Source: Pseudomonadota bacterium
GTDB taxonomy: Bacteria > Desulfobacterota > Binatia > Binatales > Binataceae
DNA length: 64,000 nucleotides
Assembly (NCBI GenBank): GCA_021323675.1
Contig: JAJPKP010000085.1
Coordinates: forward strand, 1 to 64,000
Direction: 5' to 3'
In this document: positions 34,230 through 42,577 of the stretch, in pieces
Numbering within the stretch: position 1 is the stretch's first letter
Layout: the number at the start of each line of letters is the position of its first letter
The notes under the pieces: generated by a model
Seen by the model: only the letters and a program-made list of their open reading frames with translations
Database searches by the model: none
What the model was told of the DNA's origin: nothing
Made by a program: the position numbers and the translations under genes

Positions 34230-35327
34230 ATGGCCCGCAAGGCTGGCAACACCAATCGCACCAGGCCGAGCAGATCGCCCAAGCGCGCTGCGGCGCCCCG
34301 AAAACCCGATCGCTCGCCCGAGGATACTGCCGCGCTGGATGAAACCTCGGCCGTTGAGATCGCGGACTTTCATCCCATCGAAACCGACGTATCCGAGCCT
34401 CTCGAACCCGATCGCGAGGAGGCCGATCTCGCGCAGGAAGAGGTCTCCGAATCGGCGCCCGCTGGCGACGAAACGGGAGCGCTGGTTCCGTTCGACCCTC
34501 TAAGCCGCTATCTCGCCGAAATTCGCCGCTTTCCGCTTCTGAGCCGCGAGGAAGAGGTCGAAATCGCCAAACGCTACCATCGCGATCACGACCCCGAGGA
34601 TGCGTTCCGGCTGGTCACGGCCAATCTCCGGCTGGTGGTAAAAATCGCCCTTGAATTCGCCCGCGCGTCGAAGAACGTCCTTGACCTGATCCAGGAGGGC
34701 AACGTCGGCCTGATGGAAGCGGTAAAGAACTTCGACCCTTACCGCGGAATCCGTTTCCCCTCTTATGCCGTATGGTGGGTGCGCGCTTACATCTATCGCT
34801 ACCTGATCAACAATTGGCGCCTGGTGAAGATCGGCACCACGCAGGCGCAGCGCAAATTGTTTTTCAACCTCCGCAAGGAGAGTGAACGGCTCGAAGCCCA
34901 GGGCTTTCGTCCGGAGCCCAAACTGCTGGCCCAGAGGATGGGCGTGAAAGAGAGCGAGGTGCGCGAGATGCAGGATCGGCTGTCCCAGAGCGAAGTTTCG
35001 CTCGATCAGCCAGTCGGCCAGGCCGAAGATGCGGCGCTGGTCGATGTCCTGCCCGACGATTCCCGCAATCCCGAGGAAGCGGCCGCTGCCGACGAATGGC
35101 GCAACTTCGCGCGAGAAAAAGTGGACGAGTTCGCCGCGACGCTGAGAGACAAGGAGCTCGAAATCTTCAGGAGCAGGCTGCTCACCGATGAACCCGCAAC
35201 TCTGCAGGAAATCGGCGAGCGATTCGGAATCAGCCGCGAGCGCGTCCGGCAAATCGAGACCCGGCTCAAAAACCGGCTGCGCGACTTCATCCGCGGCAAG
35301 GCCGCCGATATCGACGAGGCTACCTGA
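34230..35327 (+). CDS. rpoH: RNA polymerase sigma factor RpoH (sigma-32)
   Basis: A sigma-70-family protein of 365 residues. The first 85 residues are an acidic, low-complexity extension not typical of RpoH. Region 2 follows (LVTANLRLVVKIALEFA, LDLIQEGNVGLMEAVKNFDPYRGIRF, PSYAVWWVRAYI), then the RpoH box QRKLFFNLRKE near residue 208, unique to sigma-32, and region 4 with GISRERVRQIETR. It drives heat-shock transcription. ATG at 34230; some short upstream frame continues but without RBS. Confidence 0.9.
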   Translation: MARKAGNTNRTRPSRSPKRAAAPRKPDRSPEDTAALDETSAVEIADFHPIETDVSEPLEPDREEADLAQEEVSESAPAGDETGALVPFDPLSRYLAEIRRFPLLSREEEVEIAKRYHRDHDPEDAFRLVTANLRLVVKIALEFARASKNVLDLIQEGNVGLMEAVKNFDPYRGIRFPSYAVWWVRAYIYRYLINNWRLVKIGTTQAQRKLFFNLRKESERLEAQGFRPEPKLLAQRMGVKESEVREMQDRLSQSEVSLDQPVGQAEDAALVDVLPDDSRNPEEAAAADEWRNFAREKVDEFAATLRDKELEIFRSRLLTDEPATLQEIGERFGISRERVRQIETRLKNRLRDFIRGKAADIDEAT

Positions 35328-35432
35328 ACCACCAGGCCCGCCGGGATTCAGCCCCGCGGGTTCGATCCGCATCCGAGGAAGCGCGCCGCCTTGCCGCCTC
35401 CTCACTCTCACGCGATAATGCGTGCGAGTCCG

Positions 35433-36164
35433 ATGCGGGATCGTACTTGCGCGCTGGTCGTGATTGGGAACGAAATCCTGTCCGGCAAGGTACAGGACTC
35501 GAACGCCTATTTCGCCGCGCGCGAGTTGCGCAAGCTCGGCGTCGCCCTCCAGCGCGTCGTCGTTATCCCGGACGAAGTCCCGACGATTGCCGAAGAAGTC
35601 GCACGATGCTCCGCGAACTTCGACATCGTGATCACCTCCGGAGGAGTCGGACCGACTCACGACGACCTGACGATGGAAGGAGTGGCGGCCGCCTTCAAGC
35701 GCAAAATCGTGATCCATCCCGAGCTGGAACGCCTGATTCGCGCTCACTATATCGGCAAAATCAACGCGGCCGGACTCAAGATGGCTGAAGTTCCCGAGGG
35801 CGCGATCCTTAACGAGGCCGGCGATATTCGCTTTCCCACGGTCCAAATCGAAAATGTGTACGTGCTGCCCGGTATCCCGCAGCTATTCGAAGCCAAGCTG
35901 AATGCGCTCAAGCCGAGATTCGCCGCCGACCCCTACTTCATGCGCGCCATCTACACCAGCGCGACCGAGGGCGTCATCGCCGAGCATCTGAACGCCTGCC
36001 TGGTGCAATTTCCGGAATTGATGCTGGGGTCGTATCCGCGAATCGGCAATCCCGAGTATCGGGTAAAGCTCACGCTCGAGTCGAAAAACGCCGAATATCT
36101 GGATCGGGCATTTCGCCATCTTTTGTCACTTTTACCGAAAGACACGGTGGTCAAAATCGAGTAG
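35433..36164 (+). CDS. CinA N-terminal domain protein (MoCF biosynthesis-like)
   Basis: A 243-residue protein of the molybdopterin-binding/CinA N-terminal family: VVIGNEILSGKVQDSNA, ITSGGVGPTHDDLTMEG and LPGIPQLFE are the key motifs. The C-terminal nicotinamide-nucleotide amidase domain of full CinA is absent. Starts at 35418 and 35433 are both possible; 35433 gives the usual MRDRTCALVVIG. Such stand-alone proteins are often labelled competence/damage-inducible, with no firm role; ADP-ribose pyrophosphatase activity is known for some. Confidence 0.85.
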   Translation: MRDRTCALVVIGNEILSGKVQDSNAYFAARELRKLGVALQRVVVIPDEVPTIAEEVARCSANFDIVITSGGVGPTHDDLTMEGVAAAFKRKIVIHPELERLIRAHYIGKINAAGLKMAEVPEGAILNEAGDIRFPTVQIENVYVLPGIPQLFEAKLNALKPRFAADPYFMRAIYTSATEGVIAEHLNACLVQFPELMLGSYPRIGNPEYRVKLTLESKNAEYLDRAFRHLLSLLPKDTVVKIE

Positions 36165-36199
36165 GATTAACGGCAAGCGGGGTTGGAGGAGGAAGGACG

Positions 36200-36781
36200 A
36201 TGGTATTTCGTTCACGGTTTGCGGTGGCCGCTCTCGCCGCGGTCTTCGTGTTTTCCCTTACAGGCAGCGTTCTGGCGCAGGATGCGTCGGGGACGGCCGC
36301 ACAGGCATCGAGCAGCAGCGGGCCCACCCAGGTTCCGCAACCTGAATCCGGTGTCAACTGGCCGGGCGCCGGGTACGGCGCGGCTGCTCTGTTCGGCAAT
36401 GTGCTCTACATTCCCGCCAAGCTCGTGTACGCGATTCTGGGCGGGCTGATCGGCGGCGGAACCTGGCTTGTAACCGCCGGCAACACCCAGGCCGCGGACA
36501 CGGTATGGCGCAGCGCGCTCGGAGGAGACTACGTGCTCACTCCGCAGATGGTCGCGGGCGAACAGCCGATCAATTTCAGCGGTCCGACGGAGGTGCCTCC
36601 ACCTGCGCCGCCCGCGGACTCGACCGCATCCGCAGCGGGCAGCGGCAGCGTGCAGCCTATCGCGCCGATCCCGCCGGCCCCGGCAGCATCGCCCGCCTCT
36701 TCGGCATCGAATGCCGGCGGAGCGCGCCCTCTGGATTCCGGCAGCGGCCCGGTGCACCCATCCAGCAGCAGCATCGAATGA
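36200..36781 (+). CDS. Exported protein with Pro/Ser-rich tail, unknown function
   Basis: A 193-residue protein with a signal peptide (to VLAQD), a central hydrophobic module GAALFGNVLYIPAKLVYAIL with GGLIGGGTWLV that looks like a membrane hairpin, and a long Pro/Ala/Ser-rich tail. The central module with VWRSALGGDYVLTPQMVAGEQPINFSG resembles a family I have seen in deltaproteobacteria, without a function. GGAGGAAGG precedes the ATG. It ends with a hairpin terminator. Confidence 0.7.
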   Translation: MVFRSRFAVAALAAVFVFSLTGSVLAQDASGTAAQASSSSGPTQVPQPESGVNWPGAGYGAAALFGNVLYIPAKLVYAILGGLIGGGTWLVTAGNTQAADTVWRSALGGDYVLTPQMVAGEQPINFSGPTEVPPPAPPADSTASAAGSGSVQPIAPIPPAPAASPASSASNAGGARPLDSGSGPVHPSSSSIE

Positions 36782-36799
36782 TGATTCGTAAATGATGAT

Positions 36800-36840
36800 C
36801 CGGCTGGAGCGCCGCGATGGCGAGGCTCCAGCCGGTCTTT
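36800..36840 (+). terminator. Hairpin terminator after the exported protein gene
   Basis: CCGGCTGGAGC (36800-36810) pairs perfectly with GCTCCAGCCGG (36825-36835) around a 14-base loop, then TCTTT. The T tail is short. It ends 10 bases before the selenoprotein start. Confidence 0.7.
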
Positions 36841-36849
36841 GGACTATCG

Positions 36850-37200
36850 ATGAAAACAGCGCGCTTCCTCTGGAAATCGACTTGAACGACCTGCCGTAAC
36901 GCAAGAAGTTTCTTGCGCGACGAGTTGAAGGCCGAACTCGACGAGCGGGATTACGCGAAGAATCCCCTCAACGCCGCCGAGTTGAACGACCTTTTCAAGG
37001 GCCGCGACCCTCGCGACTTCCTCAATCCAAAGAGCCCCGCCTTCAAAGCGATGGGGCTTAAGGGCAAGTCGCTCACCGCCGAGCAGGCAATCAAGCTGAT
37101 GGCCAACGAGCCGAACTTGATCAAGCGCCCGCTGGTGATTGCCGGCCGGGAGATCGTCGCCGGCTTCGATCGCGATCGCCTGAAGCAGCTTCTGAAATAA
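36850..37200 (+). CDS. ArsC/Spx-family thioredoxin-fold selenoprotein (UGA = selenocysteine)
   Basis: Read through the TGA at 36883-36885, the frame gives a 116-residue protein: MKTARFLWKST, Sec12, TTCRNARSFL, then the rest of an ArsC/Spx protein (ERDYAKNPLNAAELNDLF, a RDFLNPKSPAF segment, and LIKRPLVIAGREIVAGFD). The UxxC takes the place of the CxxC/CX3R active-site region, whose first Cys is the catalytic one. The downstream part alone would start at TTG 36913 and lack beta1 and the active site, so a simple stop is unlikely. The stop is TAA 37198-37200. Family members reduce arsenate or bind RNA polymerase; the activity here is unknown. GGA six bases before the ATG is a weak ribosome site. 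Confidence 0.82.
36900..36917 (+). promoter_or_regulatory. Candidate bacterial SECIS hairpin
   Basis: CGCAAGA (36900-36906) pairs perfectly with TCTTGCG (36911-36917), with loop AGTT carrying a G in its second position. Its apical loop begins 21 bases after the UGA (36883-36885), inside the 16-37 base window usual for bacterial SECIS elements. A short lower helix CGT/ACG (36895-36897 with 36920-36922) can extend it. Confidence 0.72.
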
Positions 37201-37316
37201 AGAAAACCGCTTTTGCCGCGGTCTCCTTTGGCTTTGCCGTGGCGCCGTGAGAAGCCCGTAGTCAGCGGTTTCTCTTCGCAACGGTTGATGCTACGACCGG
37301 GGGCGAGGTGATTATT

Positions 37317-38741
37317 ATGTCCTTTTCGAAAGAGCTGTTTTTCGCGCCGGCCAGCAAGCTAGTCGCGATGCTCCGATCGCGCGAGGTTTCGGCATCGGAA
37401 TTGACCGGTCAATTCTTCACGCGAATCGATGCGCTCAACCCCGGATTGAACGCGATTGTCACGCTGGCCAGGGATCGCGCTACCCGCGAAGCCGCCGAGT
37501 CCGACCGGCGGCTGGCACGCCAGGGCGAGGCGCGCCCGCTTGAAGGCCTGCCGATTACGATCAAGGACTCGATAATCACCGAAGGATTGCGCTCCACCTG
37601 GGGCATGAAGATTTTCGCCGAGTACTACGGCGATAGCGATGCGCCGGTGGTGGCGCGGCTGCGCAACGCGGGCGCGATTGTTATCGGCAAAACCAACACG
37701 CCCGAAATGACCCTGGACTACGACTGCGATAATCCTTTGTTCGGGCCCACCAAAAATCCGTGGAATCGCTCTCGCGTTCCCGGCGGATCGAGCGGAGGCG
37801 AGGCCGCGGCGATCGCGGCGGGAATGTCGCCACTTGGGATAGGTTCCGACTACGGCGGGTCAATCCGCGTCCCATCTCATTTCTGCGGGATCGCGGGACT
37901 GAAGCCGAGCTGGGGCACGATTCCGCTGACGGGCCACATGCCGCCGGGACCGGCCGCGCCGCTCCCGATTGCGCACATGGCGACCTTGGGGCCGATGGCG
38001 CGCTACGTCGACGACCTGACCCTCGCTTACAATATCGTGAAGGGCCCCCATTGGAGCACGCCCTACACCGCCCCCACGCCCGAGGCGCATCCGGAGCGTA
38101 TCGATGTCAAAACGCTGCGATGCGCGTTCTTCACCGCGTGCGACGGCGCAGTGCCGGTAGCGCGCGATGTGCGCGCCGCAACCGAACGCGCCGCTCGGGC
38201 GCTGTCCCGAGTCGGCGTGAAGGTCGAGGAGGCTCAGCCTCCCATCCAGGAAGCCGCCAGGCTGTGGGCGGCGTATGCGATGGCCGATGGCGGCGAACTG
38301 CTGCCGGGCGTGATGGGCGACAAGATAAACCTCTCGCGCGAGCGGCTGCGCAACGGACTGCTCGCACCCACGGAGGTTAAATCGGCCACGGAATTTTTGC
38401 TGACCGCAATCGCGCGCGACACGTTCAGGGTCGAACTCGCCAAATTCATGGAACGATACCCGATCCTGATCTGCCCGCCGTTTTGCTGCACCGCTTTCGA
38501 GGAAGGCGGCACCGTGGTGAATATCGACGGGCAGGAGTTTCCGCTGTTTACGGCGAACTGGCCGGCATTGTTCGGCAACTGCGCGGGACTCCCCGGCGTT
38601 GTGGTTCCTGCCGGGCGCGACAGCCAGGGATTGCCTTCGGGCGTGCAAATAGTTGCGCGCGCCTTCGCCGAGGAAGAAGCGCTGGCAATCGCAAGAGTGC
38701 TGGAACAGGAACTGGGAGGATTCGAGAATCCTCCGGTTTGA
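37317..38741 (+). CDS. Amidase (amidase-signature family)
   Basis: A 474-residue amidase with the Ser-cisSer-Lys triad: Lys in LPITIKDSI, then the signature GGSSGGEAAAIAAG and DYGGSIRVPSHFCG holding the cis-Ser and Ser nucleophile. Family members hydrolyse a range of amides, including aryl and acylated amines; the substrate is unknown. The ATG at 37317 is chosen because GAGGTG precedes it at the right spacing; the GTG at 37308 is an alternative. It is closed by a bidirectional hairpin before LysR. Confidence 0.9.
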   Translation: MSFSKELFFAPASKLVAMLRSREVSASELTGQFFTRIDALNPGLNAIVTLARDRATREAAESDRRLARQGEARPLEGLPITIKDSIITEGLRSTWGMKIFAEYYGDSDAPVVARLRNAGAIVIGKTNTPEMTLDYDCDNPLFGPTKNPWNRSRVPGGSSGGEAAAIAAGMSPLGIGSDYGGSIRVPSHFCGIAGLKPSWGTIPLTGHMPPGPAAPLPIAHMATLGPMARYVDDLTLAYNIVKGPHWSTPYTAPTPEAHPERIDVKTLRCAFFTACDGAVPVARDVRAATERAARALSRVGVKVEEAQPPIQEAARLWAAYAMADGGELLPGVMGDKINLSRERLRNGLLAPTEVKSATEFLLTAIARDTFRVELAKFMERYPILICPPFCCTAFEEGGTVVNIDGQEFPLFTANWPALFGNCAGLPGVVVPAGRDSQGLPSGVQIVARAFAEEEALAIARVLEQELGGFENPPV

Positions 38742-38751
38742 TGAGAAAACC

Positions 38752-38789
38752 ATCCGCGGACTGCGCGCCGATACGCGCAGTCCGCGGAT
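38752..38789. terminator. Bidirectional terminator between amidase and LysR genes
   Basis: A perfect 16-base-pair stem, 38752-38767 with 38774-38789, and a 6-base loop. On the minus strand the stem is followed by GGTTTTC, giving a T run for the LysR gene; on the plus strand only TT follows. Confidence 0.85.
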
Positions 38790-38795
38790 TTGATG

Positions 38796-39797
38796 CTACG
38801 CGAGCTTTTCGATCTTTTCGCCGTCGCGGTTGCCGTCGGGCGTGGCGCGCTCGACACGCTCACCGCGCGAGCTGCGTTCGCGCTCGGCCCGCTCGCCGCG
38901 GCCGGCCTTCACGGCGCCGTTGGTGTGCGTCAGGACTTCGATAAACTTGCGCACGGCGGGCGACAACTCGCGGCCGCGCTTGTAGATGATCGCAAGCGGA
39001 CGGGTGAAGGTTCCCTCCTGGAACTCGAGCATCCGCAGCGTCCCGCGCGATACTTCGTTCTCGACCGTCATCTTCGGCACGATCGCGCATCCCAGTCCGA
39101 TCTCGACCGCGCGCTTGATCGTCTCGATATTGTCGAATTCGAGCACGTACTGCGGCTTGACGCCGTGATCGCGCAGGATCCGATCGGAAGCCTTTCGAGT
39201 CGCGATGTCGCGCTCGTAGCCGACGAACTTCTGCCCCGAAAGTGCGCCGACGCTGACCTTGTTGTTCTTCGCCAGCGGACTGTCAGGCGGGACGATGAGC
39301 ACCAGTTCATCGTGCCGAAAAGCAATCGAAACGAACTGGCTGCGCTTGGCGGGATATGCGACCACGCCTAGATCGATCTTTCCTTCCACCAGGTCTTCGT
39401 AGATCTTGTTGGAGCGCAGATATTCGAGATGGACATTCACGGCCGGGTAGTTGCGGAGAAATTCCGTCAGGTAAGGCGGCAGCTCGTGCAGCCCGACGCT
39501 GTAAACCGTGCCGACTCGGATCGATCCGGCGACTACCGAACCGATTTCGCGCAGCCGGTTCTCGAGCTCGACGAATCTGCGAACGATCTCCTTGCTGGCC
39601 GTGTAAAGAATCTGTCCCGCGGGAGTTGGTTTGACACCCGCCCGCCCGCGTTCTATCAATCGGCAGTCATATTTTTCTTCCAGGCTTCGCACCTGCTGGC
39701 TGACAGCCGATTGGGTTACAAAGTTTTGCGAGGCGGCATAAGAAAAGCTTCCACTTTCGATTATGTCGCAGAAGACCTTCAGCGTTTCGATATGCAT
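38796..39797 (-). CDS. LysR-family transcriptional regulator with charged tail
   Basis: A 333-residue LysR regulator. The N-terminal winged helix is MHIETLKVFCDIIESGSFSY to VTQSAVSQQVRSLE, and the effector domain continues to about residue 295 with VGTVYSVGLHEL and GLGCAIVPKMTV. The last 40 residues are an unusual Arg/Glu/Gly-rich tail beyond the usual LysR length. It is divergent from the acyl-CoA dehydrogenase gene 250 bases away, so it may control that catabolic cluster. Effector unknown. Confidence 0.9.
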   Translation of the reverse strand: MHIETLKVFCDIIESGSFSYAASQNFVTQSAVSQQVRSLEEKYDCRLIERGRAGVKPTPAGQILYTASKEIVRRFVELENRLREIGSVVAGSIRVGTVYSVGLHELPPYLTEFLRNYPAVNVHLEYLRSNKIYEDLVEGKIDLGVVAYPAKRSQFVSIAFRHDELVLIVPPDSPLAKNNKVSVGALSGQKFVGYERDIATRKASDRILRDHGVKPQYVLEFDNIETIKRAVEIGLGCAIVPKMTVENEVSRGTLRMLEFQEGTFTRPLAIIYKRGRELSPAVRKFIEVLTHTNGAVKAGRGERAERERSSRGERVERATPDGNRDGEKIEKLA

Positions 39798-40046
39798 ACA
39801 ACCTTACAAATTACTGATTTCTGGCATTAGCCTATTTGATACACCAAAGTGAGGCAACCAGTAGCGCGGTTTAACTCTCACGGCCTTCCCAATTACCCTG
39901 CGGAAAGCGCAGACGCGAATCAAGGGCATCCCCCCGGAAGAACCTCGTTTTCCCAGCCAAAGGCATCTCAGGATGGCGTGCCCAAAACCGGAAATTTCCC
40001 CCGTAAAACCTAGGATATTTCGGCAAAACACAATACGGAGCGTAAC

Positions 40047-41216
40047 ATGGCGGATTTGTTAAGAGATCTCGATTTCTTTCATATTGACGAACTTCTAACC
40101 TCAGAAGAGCGGGCCACTCGCGATACCGTTCGCCGCTTCATCAGCCGCGAGGTCCTCCCTCATATCGAGCGTCACTTCGCAAACGAGACTTTCCCTAAGG
40201 AAATCGTCCCCCAGATGGCCGAGCTTGGTATGTTCGGCGCTAATCTTAAGGGATACGGATGCGCCGGGATGAACAACGTCGCCTACGGGCTTATCATGCA
40301 GGAACTCGAGGCGGCGGACTCCGGCCTCCGCTCCTTCGCCTCCGTCCAAAGCTCCCTGTCGATGTACGCGATCTATGCCAATGGTTCCGAGGAACAGAAG
40401 AAGCGTTACCTGCCCGAAATGGCCAAAGGCAGGCTTATCGGATGCTTCGGACTCACCGAGCCCGACCATGGCTCCGATCCGGGCGGGATGGAAACCAGGG
40501 CGCGCAAGGACGGCGACGGATGGATTCTCAACGGCACCAAGCGATGGATCACCAACGGATCGATCGCCGACCTCGCGATCGTGTGGGCGCGCGTCGATGA
40601 AGGAATTACCGGCTTTCTGGTCGAGAAAGGCACCCCGGGCTTCTCCACGCGCGACATCCACGGCAAATTCTCGATGCGCGCATCGATCACGTCCGAGCTT
40701 ATCTTCGAAGATGTCCGCCTGCCCGCGTCAGCTCATCTGCCGAATGCGCGCGGCCTTAAGGCTCCTCTCGGATGCCTGACGCAGGCGCGCTACGGAATTG
40801 CCTGGGGCGCGATCGGCGCGGCACGCACCTGCTACAACTGCGCGCTCGATTACACCAAGTCGCGCAAACAGTTCTCCCGTCCACTCGCCGGCTACCAGCT
40901 CGTGCAGAACAAGCTGGTGAAGATGCTGACCGAGATCACCAAGATGCAGATGATCTGCCTGCGCCTGGCCCATCTGAAGGACGAGGGCAAGTACCGCCCC
41001 GAGCACGTGTCGTTCGCCAAGCGCAATAACGTGAACGAGGCGCTGAAGATTGCCCGCGACGCGCGCGACATGCTCGGCGCCAACGGCATCGTCAACGAAT
41101 ATCCCGTGATTCGCCATCTCCTGAACCTCGAAACGGTCAATACCTACGAGGGCACCTTCGACGTTCATACTTTGATTCTCGGCAGGGACATCACCGGCGA
41201 AAACGCCTTCGAGTGA
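40047..41216 (+). CDS. Acyl-CoA dehydrogenase, glutaryl-CoA dehydrogenase type
   Basis: A 389-residue FAD enzyme. It carries LTSEERATRDTVRRFI, FGLTEPDHGSDPGGMETRAR as flavin motif, and the late catalytic base in NTYEGTFDVHTLILGRDITG. These and LRSFASVQSSLSMYAIYANGSEEQKK match glutaryl-CoA dehydrogenase, which oxidises and decarboxylates glutaryl-CoA, though a relative acting on another acyl-CoA is possible. ACGGAG precedes the ATG. It begins a plus-strand cluster with an SDR and VOC gene after it. Confidence 0.85.
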   Translation: MADLLRDLDFFHIDELLTSEERATRDTVRRFISREVLPHIERHFANETFPKEIVPQMAELGMFGANLKGYGCAGMNNVAYGLIMQELEAADSGLRSFASVQSSLSMYAIYANGSEEQKKRYLPEMAKGRLIGCFGLTEPDHGSDPGGMETRARKDGDGWILNGTKRWITNGSIADLAIVWARVDEGITGFLVEKGTPGFSTRDIHGKFSMRASITSELIFEDVRLPASAHLPNARGLKAPLGCLTQARYGIAWGAIGAARTCYNCALDYTKSRKQFSRPLAGYQLVQNKLVKMLTEITKMQMICLRLAHLKDEGKYRPEHVSFAKRNNVNEALKIARDARDMLGANGIVNEYPVIRHLLNLETVNTYEGTFDVHTLILGRDITGENAFE

Positions 41217-41224
41217 AAGAACCC

Positions 41225-41280
41225 GAGGATTTGCGGAACTCACGGATTCGGCGGGATCTGCGCTAATCTCGGAAGTCCGT
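41225..41280 (+). repeat. Intergenic repeat, degenerate copy 2 (ATCTGCG family)
   Basis: The gap before the SDR gene reads GGATTTGCGGA and GATCTGCGCTAATCT with TCCGTGGAGG, similar in wording and position to the repeats at 31016 and 44050 but without a perfect arm pair. Confidence 0.4.
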
Positions 41281-41291
41281 GGAGGTGGACG

Positions 41292-42107
41292 ATGGAACTC
41301 AAGGGCAAATGCGCAATCGTGACCGGCGCGGCGCGCGGCATCGGACGCGGAATTTCCCTCAAGCTTGCCGAGGCCGGCGTGAACGTCGCGCTGGTCGATC
41401 TCGGAAGTCCCGCCGACCCGACGCTGACTTATGACCTGGCGGCGCAGACCGAGCTGAACCGCACCGTCGAGGAAGTAAAATCGCGCGGCGTCAGAGCCTC
41501 CGCGATTCTGGCCGACGTCACCAAGTGGGCGGACTGCCAGCGGATGGCAAAAGAGGCCGAGGCGGCGCTCGGCGCAATCGATATCCTCTGCAACAACGCC
41601 GGCATCATCGCGGTAGGTCCCGTCGAATCGTTCGCCGAAGAAACCTGGAACCGGCTCATGGATGTCAACGTAAAGGGCGTGTTCCTCTGCTCAAAGGCGT
41701 GCATCCCGGCAATCCGCAAGCGCGGCGGCGGCTCGATCGTCAATACCGCTTCGGTCGCCGGCAAGACCGGCCATGGCAACGTCTCCGCATACTGCACGAG
41801 CAAGTTCGCGGTGGTCGGCTTCACGCAATCGCTCGCCGAGGAATTGGGACCCGACAACATCCGCGTCAATGCCGTCTGCCCCGGCTTTCTGCACACCGCG
41901 ATGTGGTCCGACGTGCTCGATCCGGTGGTCGCCCCCGGCCTGGGAGTTAATCGGGAGGCGGCTTTCGATGAATACGTCGCCCGCAACACGTTCCTGCGTC
42001 GCGCGCAAACGCCGGACGATATCGGCGATGCCGTCGTTTACCTGTGCCGCGCGGACAACATAACCGGCGTAGCCCTTAACGTGGCGGGCGGCGCGGAGAT
42101 GCACTAA
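41292..42107 (+). CDS. SDR-family oxidoreductase
   Basis: A 271-residue classical short-chain dehydrogenase. The nucleotide motif is TGAARGIGRG near residue 12, NNAGIIA follows, and the catalytic Ser/Tyr/Lys appear as SVAGKTG, YCTSK (Tyr-x-x-x-Lys). DxxD-like DLGSPADP after beta2 suggests NAD preference. Substrate unknown; it follows the glutaryl-CoA dehydrogenase-like gene by 75 bases and precedes a VOC gene by 29 bases, so all may be one catabolic unit. GGAGGTGG precedes the ATG. Confidence 0.87.
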   Translation: MELKGKCAIVTGAARGIGRGISLKLAEAGVNVALVDLGSPADPTLTYDLAAQTELNRTVEEVKSRGVRASAILADVTKWADCQRMAKEAEAALGAIDILCNNAGIIAVGPVESFAEETWNRLMDVNVKGVFLCSKACIPAIRKRGGGSIVNTASVAGKTGHGNVSAYCTSKFAVVGFTQSLAEELGPDNIRVNAVCPGFLHTAMWSDVLDPVVAPGLGVNREAAFDEYVARNTFLRRAQTPDDIGDAVVYLCRADNITGVALNVAGGAEMH

Positions 42108-42136
42108 AAGTCCGATTCATCCGGGAGAATAGGGCC

Positions 42137-42502
42137 ATGATCAAAGTCAAAGGCTTCAGTCACAGCGCGGTGCGAATCAGCGATCCCGAGAAGGCGACCG
42201 CATTCTATGAAAACGTTCTTGGCCTCAAGAAAATCCCGAGGCCGAACTTCCCGTTCGCGGGCGCCTGGTACGGCGTCGGCGAAAACGCAATTCACCTGAT
42301 TTCGAGCGAGAACCGCGGCCGCAAACCCGACCCCCTCGGCGCGCATATCGCCCTGGATGTCGAAGACTTCGACGAGACCAAGCGCGCCCTCAAGGAAATG
42401 GGTATCGAGTTTCTCGAAGCACCCGCGAATATGGGCGCGGGACGCCAGCTCTGGATACTCGACCCTGACGGCAACACCGTCGAGCTCCGCACCGACAAGT
42501 AA
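42137..42502 (+). CDS. VOC-family protein (glyoxalase/bleomycin-resistance fold)
   Basis: A 121-residue single VOC domain. It has GFSHSAVRISDPEKATAFYENVLGLKK, AIHLI and the C-terminal strand DPDGNTVELRTDK with a metal Glu. A broad dioxygenase or lyase fold; substrate not known. GGGAGAATAGG precedes the ATG. It shares the upstream genes' operon and ends at a terminator hairpin. Confidence 0.85.
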   Translation: MIKVKGFSHSAVRISDPEKATAFYENVLGLKKIPRPNFPFAGAWYGVGENAIHLISSENRGRKPDPLGAHIALDVEDFDETKRALKEMGIEFLEAPANMGAGRQLWILDPDGNTVELRTDK

Positions 42503-42512
42503 GGGCAATAGA

Positions 42513-42562
42513 AAAACCCGGGCGCCGGACAAGCAACGCGATTTGGTTACTCTCCGGCGCCC
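42513..42562 (-). terminator. Rho-independent terminator of the HpaB-like gene
   Basis: GGGCGCCGG (42520-42528) pairs with CCGGCGCCC (42554-42562) across a 25-base loop. On the minus strand the stem is followed by GGGTTTTTC (42519 to 42513), so it terminates the minus-strand gene; it lies between two convergent genes. Confidence 0.8.
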
Positions 42563-42577
42563 AGGCGATTTCAGGTC

